From Actinomycetes bacterium (lineage in GTDB: Bacteria; Actinomycetota; Actinomycetes; Nanopelagicales; Nanopelagicaceae), in the NCBI GenBank assembly GCA_947383695.1, contig OX376642.1:372001-436000 (forward strand): 64,000 nucleotides of DNA, read 5' to 3'. The translations under genes and the position numbers were made by a program. The notes below the pieces were generated by a model. It made no database searches. It was not told the DNA's origin and saw only the letters and a program-made list of their open reading frames with translations. This document shows positions 8,708 through 15,502 of the stretch, in pieces. Each line of letters opens with the position of its first letter. Position 1 is the first letter of the stretch.

Positions 8708-9393
8708 ATGTTTTCTAACTTATAACCAAGCCCGCGAATGGTTTGAATCAAAACCGGGTTTGCTGGGTCTGCTTCAATCTTTGCACGCAAGCGCTTAATG
8801 TGAACATCTAATGTCTTTGTATCGCCGTAGTAATCGCCACCCCATACGCGATCAATTAATTGCGAACGAGTTAGAACTCTGCCTGAATTACGCATTAAGA
8901 ATTCGAGGAGTTCAAACTCTTTAAGTGGAAGCGAAACTGGAACACCTTTAACTGAAACCTGGTGCTTTCCGATGTTTAGTCGGACGGGTCCAACTTCCAT
9001 TAAATCCTGTTCTTGAACAGAACCATCTTCTGGAACACCTCGGCGGAGCACCGCCTTAATTCTTGCAATGAGTTCACGTGATGAGTATGGCTTTGTCACA
9101 TAATCATCTGCACCGAGTTCAAGCCCAACAACCTTGTCAATTTCGGCATCTTTAGCGGTCAACATAATGATCGGAACATTTGAAGTAGTTCGGATTGTTC
9201 GACAGACCTCAACACCTGATACTTCAGGAATCATGAGATCAAGCAGGATTAAATCAGCGCCCTCTTTTGCAAAAATATCTAGCGCTTGTCGTCCATCTTC
9301 TGCGACAACGGTTTCAAACCCTTCTTTGCCTAGCAAGAAAGCTAATGCTTCAGAAAAAGATGACTCATCCTCAACAATTAGAATCTTCGACAT
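8704..9393 (-). CDS. regX3: OmpR-family phosphate response regulator RegX3
   Basis: A 229-residue two-component regulator. The receiver domain (residues 1-120) has the acidic pair at 8-9 (VEDE), phospho-acceptor Asp52 (LILLDLMIP) and the TKPYSS switch lysine. The C-terminal winged-helix DNA-binding domain (about 130-229) ends with VHIKRLRAKIE and TIRGLGYKLE, standard for OmpR/PhoB. The kinase gene ends in the same place it begins (TAATG overlap), and phoU-pst genes lie opposite. This matches SenX3-RegX3, the actinobacterial system that answers phosphate starvation. It likely binds the 11-bp direct repeats described at 10483 and 14090. Confidence 0.92.
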   Translation of the reverse strand: MSKILIVEDESSFSEALAFLLGKEGFETVVAEDGRQALDIFAKEGADLILLDLMIPEVSGVEVCRTIRTTSNVPIIMLTAKDAEIDKVVGLELGADDYVTKPYSSRELIARIKAVLRRGVPEDGSVQEQDLMEVGPVRLNIGKHQVSVKGVPVSLPLKEFELLEFLMRNSGRVLTRSQLIDRVWGGDYYGDTKTLDVHIKRLRAKIEADPANPVLIQTIRGLGYKLENI

Positions 9394-10454
9394 TACTTTT
9401 GTTCCTCATTTTCTTCGTAAATTGGTAATAGCAAAGAGAAAGTACTTCCAACATTTGGTGCGCTCCACACAGAAACATCTCCTCCATGCTTGGCAGCTAC
9501 GTGCTTCACGATTGATAAACCAAGCCCGGTTCCTCCTGTTTGACGTGAGCGAGCTGGATCGACGCGATAGAAACGTTCGAAAATACGATCAATCTCAGAA
9601 TCGGGAATACCAATTCCTTGGTCAGTTACTGAAACATCAACGATGCCATCGTGATTTTTGCAAGTGATAGAAACCTTGGTTCCTTCAGGCGAATAATTGA
9701 TCGCGTTTTCAAGCAAGTTATGAACCGCCATAATTAATTGATCCCGATCACCAAGTACTTGTGAAACCGATTTGTCATTGTATGCAACTTCAATTCTACG
9801 ATTTTCAGCATTAATTCGACACTCATCTATTGCTTCTCGAATTACATATTCAATACTCACGGCGTCAGCAACTTGCAAAGGATCTGAATCCTGCAGGCGA
9901 GACAAGTTGATAATTTCTTGCACCAAGTCAGTTAAGCGTTTTGCCTCAGATTGCATTCGTAAGGCGAACTTTTCAACTGAAGCAGGATCATCTTTTGCAC
10001 CAAGGACCGCTTCGCTCAGTAGCGATAGCGCACCAATTGGTGTTTTCAACTCATGCGAAACATTAGCTACGAAATCTCTACGAACATCATGAATTCTTTG
10101 CGCTTCGCTTTCATCGCTCATGTGGATCAAAACTAAATTGTCCTTAACCAGGGGCATCACATTTACGGTTAACTCGTGCTTGCCTTCGCCGATGGGTCCA
10201 CGTGGGATTTCAATCTGTCCGACCTGCTTTGAGTGGGTTCTGCGAACAACTCTAACGGTGGCCATAAGTTCAGGGCTTTGGATCTTGCCATCTCGCAAGA
10301 CGCCAAGCCGCTCGATCCCTTCAGTGGCAAATACTGGGACCTCACCTGGAGCCAAAATAAGTGAATCCCCATCGAGCTCTTCCAGGGTTTCAAGCAGGAT
10401 TTTGGGCAAAATTGAAGCCTCTAACCCGGGTGAATCCTTGCGGAAGAGCTTCAT
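9393..10454 (-). CDS. senX3: SenX3-like sensor histidine kinase without membrane segments
   Basis: A 353-residue histidine kinase. Residues about 18-115 resemble a PAS-like sensor region. The dimerisation box has the phospho-His in FVANVSHELKTPIG (His134). The catalytic domain shows the N box (HNLLENAINYSPEG), G1 (DQGIGIP), F box (FERFYRVD) and G2 (GGTGLGLSIVKH). SenX3 proteins normally begin with two membrane helices; none is visible here, so this version should be cytosolic. The start looks firm: TACAGT (10461-10466) lies exactly 6 nt before the ATG, typical of a leaderless start. Expected partner: RegX3, downstream in the same operon, with PhoU and the Pst transporter relaying phosphate status. 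Confidence 0.9.
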   Translation of the reverse strand: MKLFRKDSPGLEASILPKILLETLEELDGDSLILAPGEVPVFATEGIERLGVLRDGKIQSPELMATVRVVRRTHSKQVGQIEIPRGPIGEGKHELTVNVMPLVKDNLVLIHMSDESEAQRIHDVRRDFVANVSHELKTPIGALSLLSEAVLGAKDDPASVEKFALRMQSEAKRLTDLVQEIINLSRLQDSDPLQVADAVSIEYVIREAIDECRINAENRRIEVAYNDKSVSQVLGDRDQLIMAVHNLLENAINYSPEGTKVSITCKNHDGIVDVSVTDQGIGIPDSEIDRIFERFYRVDPARSRQTGGTGLGLSIVKHVAAKHGGDVSVWSAPNVGSTFSLLLPIYEENEEQK

Positions 10455-10482
10455 GAAGGAACTGTATAACGCTATCTAGGCA

Positions 10483-10526
10483 GTTTACCTTGCGTTCACC
10501 TAAGCGTCAGAATCTATTCATGACCG
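10483..10526. promoter_or_regulatory. PHO-box array shared by senX3-regX3 and phoU-pst
   Basis: Two adjacent 11-bp direct repeats, GTTTACCTTGC (10483-10493) and GTTCACCTAAG (10494-10504), fit the GTTCACC-type PHO box bound by actinobacterial PhoP/RegX3. A weaker third unit, ATTCATGACCG, starts 22 bp after the second. The array lies between two outward -10 boxes: TACAGT (10461-10466, minus, senX3) and TAGGTT (10532-10537, plus, phoU). Each is exactly 6 nt from its start codon. It overlaps the -35 area of senX3 and lies just above that of phoU. Confidence 0.75.
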
Positions 10527-10543
10527 CGCCCTAGGTTTCCAGC

Positions 10544-11194
10544 ATGGCTCTTATTAGATCAGTTTTCCAGGATGAACTCGACGGCGTATCTCAGTCACTA
10601 GTTGACCTCAGCAACATGGTTGCTGAATCAATTGCAAAGGCGACTAAGTCAATCTTAACAAGTGACTTGAAGCTCGCAGAAGATGTCATCGCCAGCGATG
10701 ATGCAATTGATGATTTTCAACATGATCTTGATGCACGCATCATCGACATCATTGCGCGTCAGCAACCCGTTGCTAGTGACTTACGTGCGTTGGTAACTGC
10801 TCTGCGCATGAGCGCCGATCTAGAGCGTATGGGAGACATGTCCCATCACGTTGCCAAAATTACACGTCTTCGTCACCCAAACTCTGCTATCCCTTCAGAA
10901 TTGACTCATATCTTTCAAGACATGGGTACAGCAGCAGAAAAGATTGCACGTAAGACTGGTTCAGTTATCGGCTCACGCGATACAGATGTTGCGCTAGAGG
11001 TTGAACGCGATGATGATGAAATGGATTCTCTGCACCGCGAATTAATTGGCTCACTCATTGCTCCGCAGTGGGCACATGGAGTTGAAACTGCAATCGACCT
11101 TACTTTGCTCGGCCGCTACTACGAGCGTTATGCGGACCATGCGGTTTCTGTATCTCGTCGCGTGTACTTCCTTGTAACAGGAAAGTTTGCGTAA
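10544..11194 (+). CDS. phoU: Phosphate regulatory protein PhoU
   Basis: A 216-residue protein with two three-helix PhoU domains (about 10-100 and 115-205). The E/D-x(3)-D metal-binding patterns of the family are visible as ADLERMGDMSHHV and GRYYERYADHAVS. PhoU links the Pst transporter to the phosphate-sensing kinase and dampens phosphate uptake. It is the first gene of phoU-pstC-pstA-pstB, with a predicted leaderless start (TAGGTT then 6 nt then ATG) below a PHO box. In many bacteria phoU is the last gene of the pst operon; here it leads. Confidence 0.93.
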   Translation: MALIRSVFQDELDGVSQSLVDLSNMVAESIAKATKSILTSDLKLAEDVIASDDAIDDFQHDLDARIIDIIARQQPVASDLRALVTALRMSADLERMGDMSHHVAKITRLRHPNSAIPSELTHIFQDMGTAAEKIARKTGSVIGSRDTDVALEVERDDDEMDSLHRELIGSLIAPQWAHGVETAIDLTLLGRYYERYADHAVSVSRRVYFLVTGKFA

Positions 11195-11199
11195 ATAAA

Positions 11200-12177
11200 T
11201 TGTCAACTGTGGCAACACCAACTCCACGCGAGATCTCAACTGAGCCTCGTAGATCTGACAAAGTTTTCAGATCAGTAGTAACTGCTGGCGGTTTATCCTC
11301 ACTTGTTATTTTAGGCCTAATTGCTTTATTTCTTGGGTATCGCGGATTTGAAGTTTTGCGCCAAGAAGGAATTGGATTTATAACGCACGCAGATTGGTCA
11401 ATCACAACCGACGATGCAGGCAATGTAACTGAAAGCCACTTTGGACTTTCTGCAATGCTTGTCGGAACAATCATGTGCGCATTGGTTGCTGTGGTCATTG
11501 CACTGCCGATATCGGTTTTTTCAGCGTTATTCCTTAACTTTTACGCACCAGGTTGGCTCAAGAAGTTTTTAGTTGCAATCATCGACATGATGGCCGCTTT
11601 TCCTTCAATCTTGTTTGGTATCTGGGGCTTCTTAGTGTTGATGCCAAGTGTTGAATATTGGGCGAAGTTGATTCACCGCTACTTGGGGTGGATACCTTTA
11701 TTTGATTTACAGGTACCTGTTTTTACACGTTCACCATTTGTAGCTGGCGTGGTTCTTGCAATCATGATTATTCCAATCATCACATCTGTTTCACGTGAAG
11801 TATTTTCACAAGCACCTCTTGATCGAATCCAGGCAGCATATGCGCTTGGTGCAACTCGCTGGGCAATGATCAAGGCGGTAGTTATTCCTCATGGACGCAG
11901 CGGTGTAATTGGTGGGGCGATGCTTGGTTTAGGGCGCGCAATGGGAGAAACGGTTGCTGTATTTACCGTTCTGAACATTGTTTTCCAGATCAACTGGCAT
12001 GTATTGCTAGGTGTGGGCGGCAATGTCGCTTCGCTGATTATTTTGAAGTTCGGCGATGCAAGCCCATATGAAATTAAAGCGTTGATGGCCGCAGGCTTGG
12101 TTCTGTTCTTATTAACACTTGTAGTAAATGCGGGAGCAAATGCAATCGTAAAGCGCACAGGAAAGTCGGGACGATGA
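11200..12177 (+). CDS. pstC: Phosphate ABC transporter permease PstC
   Basis: A 325-residue inner-membrane permease with about six helices. After a short cytoplasmic N-terminus come a first helix (about 25-47), a periplasmic segment and the ABC-permease core with IQAAYALGATRWAMIKAVVIP (EAA loop) and the GLGRAMGETVAVF segment typical of PstC. It forms the channel with PstA. The first start is TTG at 11200, only 5 nt after the phoU stop. A GTG at 11209 is an equally good alternative, giving a protein 3 residues shorter. The stop overlaps the start of pstA (ATGA). Confidence 0.93.
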   Translation: MSTVATPTPREISTEPRRSDKVFRSVVTAGGLSSLVILGLIALFLGYRGFEVLRQEGIGFITHADWSITTDDAGNVTESHFGLSAMLVGTIMCALVAVVIALPISVFSALFLNFYAPGWLKKFLVAIIDMMAAFPSILFGIWGFLVLMPSVEYWAKLIHRYLGWIPLFDLQVPVFTRSPFVAGVVLAIMIIPIITSVSREVFSQAPLDRIQAAYALGATRWAMIKAVVIPHGRSGVIGGAMLGLGRAMGETVAVFTVLNIVFQINWHVLLGVGGNVASLIILKFGDASPYEIKALMAAGLVLFLLTLVVNAGANAIVKRTGKSGR

Positions 12178-13217
12178 GTACAACTGTGCAACCTACAAAG
12201 CCTTGGAAGGCTTCAACTCAGGATCGCTTAATTGATTTTTCAATCTTTGCTGGATCCTTGCTGGCTTCTTACCTAATTGTAGAAGTAACGCCAATGAAGG
12301 GAAAGCTTGCACTTTTTGCTGTGTTCTTCCTGGTCTACATGTTTTTAACGGCGGCACTTAAGGGGTTGCAGCGAGGTAATGCTGCAGCAAAAGATGCACT
12401 GGTAAATTCCTTAGTAGCAATTGGTGCAATCGTTACCGTTATCCCAATCGGAAGTATCTTATTTACAGTGCTGCAAAAGGGTTTGCCGGGTATTAAGCCA
12501 AGCATTTTCACTCACGATATGTCTATGGCCACACCAACGGATCCACTTACTAATGGCGGCCTGTTGCACGCAATTACCGGAACATTGACTTTAGTTGCAC
12601 TAGCACTCGTTATGAGTGTCCCTATTGGAATTTTGACCGCTCTGTACTTAACTGAGATCAAAGGACGTTTTATTGGTCCTATTCGATTCTTGGTCCAAGC
12701 GATGAGCGGCGTGCCTTCAATTGTTGCAGGACTATTTATCTTGTCTGCGATTTTGTACCCAATTACAAAGTCGTACTCAGGATTTATGGGTGCACTTGCG
12801 TTAACTATTTTGATGATTCCAACAATTGCACGAACTTCAGAAGAAGTACTCAATTTAATTCCAAATGATCTTCGCGAAGCTGGTGTGGCACTTGGTGGAA
12901 CTCAGTGGCGCACAGTTGCCATGATTGTTTTGCCAGCTGCAAAGAGTGGATTGATCACAGCAGTAATTCTTGGCGTTGCTCGCATTGCCGGTGAAACTGC
13001 GCCGATCCTCTTGCTTACTGGTGGTGGCGACAGAGTAAATCCAAATGCATTCAATGGCCCAATGGGTTCATTGCCTTATTACATCTGGAAATCATTTAAT
13101 GCTGGATCTCCTGAAGCGATCACTCGCGCTTGGGCAGGTCTATTAGTTCTAGTTGGGCTTGTATTAATTCTTTTCACTTCAGCACGTTATCTAGGATCAA
13201 GAAAAGGTGCGAAATGA
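12174..13217 (+). CDS. pstA: Phosphate ABC transporter permease PstA
   Basis: A 347-residue partner permease of PstC. Helices lie at about 25-60 and 80-105, then the transport core from about 135. Family features include [38 protein letters not shown] (EAA loop) and [19 protein letters not shown]. It overlaps pstC and pstB by 4 nt at either end (ATGA), so translation of the transporter subunits is coupled. Slightly longer than many PstA proteins because of extra N-terminal helices. Confidence 0.93.
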   Translation: MSTTVQPTKPWKASTQDRLIDFSIFAGSLLASYLIVEVTPMKGKLALFAVFFLVYMFLTAALKGLQRGNAAAKDALVNSLVAIGAIVTVIPIGSILFTVLQKGLPGIKPSIFTHDMSMATPTDPLTNGGLLHAITGTLTLVALALVMSVPIGILTALYLTEIKGRFIGPIRFLVQAMSGVPSIVAGLFILSAILYPITKSYSGFMGALALTILMIPTIARTSEEVLNLIPNDLREAGVALGGTQWRTVAMIVLPAAKSGLITAVILGVARIAGETAPILLLTGGGDRVNPNAFNGPMGSLPYYIWKSFNAGSPEAITRAWAGLLVLVGLVLILFTSARYLGSRKGAK

Positions 13218-14086
13218 GTAACACACCAGAAAGCGAGAACACAATGGAGACAGCTGTTCGTCCAAGTTCATTGGCGGATGTAGCAAGTTCGCACAACAAG
13301 GTTCCTGGAACACGGGCACTCGGTACAGGTCTTGAGACACGCGGTGTACACGCATGGTTTGGAAAGCACCATGCCTTAGCTGACATCAACTTAGATTTCG
13401 CCGCAGGAACAGTTACCGCACTGATTGGTCCATCAGGATGCGGTAAATCAACATTTATTCGCACAATCAACCGAATGCACGAGTTCATTCCCGGTGCTGC
13501 GATGGCCGGCGAAGTCCTTCTTGATGGAAAAGATGTGTATGCACCGGGCACAGATGTAACAAAGATTCGCTTACAAATCGGAATGGTTTTCCAAAAGCCA
13601 AACCCATTTCCTTCGATGTCAATCGGCGAAAATGTTTTGTCAGGTTTAAAGCTTGCACAGCTCAAGGTTGATAACAAAGATGATTTGTTAGAAGAGTGCC
13701 TAGAGCGCGCAGGTCTATGGAATGAAGTGAAGGATCGCCTTGGTGCACATGGTGGTTCGCTATCTGGTGGTCAGCAGCAGCGTCTTTGTATTGCTCGCGC
13801 TCTTGCGGTTCGCCCACAAGTTCTGCTGATGGATGAACCATGTTCAGCTCTAGATCCAGGTTCAACCTTGCGTATTGAAGAAACAATCCGTCACCTGTCA
13901 GACACAATGACAATCGTCATCGTTACCCACAATATGCAGCAGGCAGCTCGCGTCTCTGATTACACCGCCTTCTTCCTATCTGATGGGGGCCCTGGCCAGA
14001 TGATCGAATGCGCACCTACGAGCGACATCTTTTCTCGCCCTCAGGATCAGCGCACCGAAAACTATGTGACAGGTCGTTTCGGCTAA
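13214..14086 (+). CDS. pstB: Phosphate ABC transporter ATPase PstB
   Basis: A 290-residue ATPase that powers phosphate import through PstCA. Walker A is GPSGCGKST (about 72-80), the signature is [15 protein letters not shown] and Walker B is [16 protein letters not shown], with switch His in [15 protein letters not shown]. The ATG at 13214 overlaps the pstA stop (ATGA) and is preferred over any start further upstream inside pstA. About 40 extra residues precede the usual PstB start, beginning [10 protein letters not shown], and look disordered. Confidence 0.94.
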   Translation: MSNTPESENTMETAVRPSSLADVASSHNKVPGTRALGTGLETRGVHAWFGKHHALADINLDFAAGTVTALIGPSGCGKSTFIRTINRMHEFIPGAAMAGEVLLDGKDVYAPGTDVTKIRLQIGMVFQKPNPFPSMSIGENVLSGLKLAQLKVDNKDDLLEECLERAGLWNEVKDRLGAHGGSLSGGQQQRLCIARALAVRPQVLLMDEPCSALDPGSTLRIEETIRHLSDTMTIVIVTHNMQQAARVSDYTAFFLSDGGPGQMIECAPTSDIFSRPQDQRTENYVTGRFG

Positions 14087-14089
14087 ATC

Positions 14090-14166
14090 GTTTACTTACT
14101 GTTCACCTAAAAGTCGAAGAGCGTTCGGATTCCGAGCGCTCTTCGTTCACTTTAGATCCATAGGTT
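14090..14166 (+). promoter_or_regulatory. PHO-box array and predicted promoter of pstS
   Basis: Starting 3 nt after the pstB stop are GTTTACTTACT (14090-14100) and GTTCACCTAAA (14101-14111), a canonical pair of 11-bp repeats. GTTCGGATTCC (14123) and GTTCACTTTAG (14145) follow at exact 22-bp steps. TAGGTT at 14161-14166 is the best -10 candidate, identical to the one of phoU. In both promoters units sit 38 and 16 bp above the -10. pstS therefore probably has its own phosphate-controlled promoter. Confidence 0.7.
14115..14145 (+). terminator. Stem-loop between pstB and pstS (attenuator-like)
   Basis: cgaagagcgttcgg pairs with ccgagcgctcttcg, a 14-bp stem with one G-U pair, but only a weak U-rich tail (ttcacttt) follows. 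It probably ends or slows the phoU-pstCAB transcript. It is interleaved with the PHO-box units of pstS. Confidence 0.6.
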
Positions 14167-14201
14167 TACCCCGTAGTTCAAACATCTATGAGGGGAAGTA
14201 C

Positions 14202-15350
14202 ATGAGAATTTCAAAGCTCGCGAAAGTTGCAGCACTTGCACTCGCGTTCGGTTTGGTAGCAGGAACTCCAGCATATGCAGTAGATCTTCAAGGTTCAGGC
14301 GCATCTTTCCCAGCGCTATTAATCGAAGGTTGCAAAGCTGGTTTCGCATCAAACACATCACACACATATGTTTATGCTTCATCATCATCAGGTACAGGAC
14401 AGGCAAACTCAGACAAGTCAATTGGTGACTTCTGGATGTCAGATGGTGCTTACACAGCTTCAACAAAGCGCGCATCACTAATTCACGTGCCACTAGTTGC
14501 AGCACCAATCGCAATTCTTCACAACTTGCCTTCAAAGACAACACTTCAGCTTTCAGCTTCAACAATCGCTGGAATCTTTGGCGGCACAATCACACGTTGG
14601 AACGATCCAGCGATCGTTGCTGATAACAACCGTTCAACAACAAAGACAATTTACAAGCTAGACAAGAACGGCAACCCAGCAAAAGATGCAAAGGGCAACC
14701 CAGTTGTTCTTCGTACACAGGTGATCACTGGTCACTACACACTTCCAGATAAGCCAATCAAGGTTGTGTACCGTTCAGATTCATCCGGTACCTCAGAAAA
14801 CTTTACTAACTACTTGAACAAGTCAGCTGGTTCAGTATGGACAAAGGCAAAGAACAAGGTATTCAAGGATTCATTCCCTGGAAACATCAATGATGTTGCA
14901 AACCTTGGTCGTGTAGTTGGCGCTGCATCTTCAACAGGTGTTGCACAGCTTGCTGGTAAGACTGCATACTCAATCACATACGCTGAAGTTAACTACGCAG
15001 CTGCAAACAATCTAAAGATTGCAAATGTTATTAACCCAGCTGGTTCATCAGTTGCACCAGATTCAACTGGTGTTGGTGCATTCCTTGCATCAGCAACTCA
15101 GGATGCAAATGGATTCCTTACTTATGATTACGCAACTAAGGAAAAGGGCGCTTACCCACTGGGTATCGTTTCTTACCTACTTGCAGACACTAAGTACCCA
15201 GATGCTGCTAAGGCAAAGGCTGTAAAAGAGTTCGCAACATACATCTTGAGCACAAAGTGCTCAAAGGATGTTGGTGGAGCTCTTGGATTCTCAGTAATCG
15301 ATGGCGAGCTTCTTAAGAAGTCACTCGCTCAGGTTGCGAAGATCGGCTAA
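14202..15350 (+). CDS. pstS: Phosphate-binding protein PstS
   Basis: A 382-residue extracytoplasmic phosphate receptor for PstCAB. A Sec signal ends near TPAYAVD and the mature protein begins with LQGSGASFPALLIEG, the usual phosphate-loop start. Later landmarks are FGGTITRWNDPAI and VVYRSDSSGTSENFTNYL, both phosphate-contacting motifs. No lipobox cysteine is seen, although Gram-positive PstS is usually a lipoprotein. A Lys/Asn/Gly-rich insert near KNGNPAKDAKGNPV is an extra loop. The gene lies last, after its own PHO-box promoter and with a gagggga ribosome site, which would allow it to be made in excess over the permease. Confidence 0.93.
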   Translation: MRISKLAKVAALALAFGLVAGTPAYAVDLQGSGASFPALLIEGCKAGFASNTSHTYVYASSSSGTGQANSDKSIGDFWMSDGAYTASTKRASLIHVPLVAAPIAILHNLPSKTTLQLSASTIAGIFGGTITRWNDPAIVADNNRSTTKTIYKLDKNGNPAKDAKGNPVVLRTQVITGHYTLPDKPIKVVYRSDSSGTSENFTNYLNKSAGSVWTKAKNKVFKDSFPGNINDVANLGRVVGAASSTGVAQLAGKTAYSITYAEVNYAAANNLKIANVINPAGSSVAPDSTGVGAFLASATQDANGFLTYDYATKEKGAYPLGIVSYLLADTKYPDAAKAKAVKEFATYILSTKCSKDVGGALGFSVIDGELLKKSLAQVAKIG

Positions 15351-15372
15351 ATATTCTTTAACGAGGGTATGG

Positions 15373-15407
15373 ATGGCGGCTGGGGAGACCTGGCCGCCAT
15401 TCTCTTT
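15373..15407 (+). terminator. Probable terminator after pstS
   Basis: atggcggc pairs with gccgccat around a 12-nt loop, followed by the pyrimidine-rich tctcttt. The stem is strong and GC-rich but the U-tract is imperfect. Confidence 0.6.
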
Positions 15408-15439
15408 GCCCCACTTTGGCTCAGTTAAATAGCCTCTAC

Positions 15440-15463
15440 ATATCACCCCTAGTAGGGTGATAT
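15440..15463. promoter_or_regulatory. 24-bp perfect inverted repeat upstream of the MalT/LuxR-type regulator
   Basis: ATATCACCC and GGGTGATAT are exact 9-bp inverted arms around CTAGTA. The site lies 40 bp above the start of the large regulator gene and looks like a dimer-binding operator, possibly for autoregulation. No U-tract follows, so it is not a terminator. Confidence 0.55.
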
Positions 15464-15502
15464 TTGCTTGATTCTCAGTTGGGCAGGCCTCACCCTTAAG
15501 GA

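Noticed and set aside
9134-9667. 177-residue plus-strand frame over regX3/senX3
   Set aside because: Wholly antisense to two well-supported genes and lacks any family features.
14152-14589. 145-residue minus-strand frame opposite the start of pstS
   Set aside because: It overlaps pstS and its promoter fully. Composition is low-complexity (Leu/Met/His-rich) as expected for the reverse of a Ser/Thr/Ala-rich gene.
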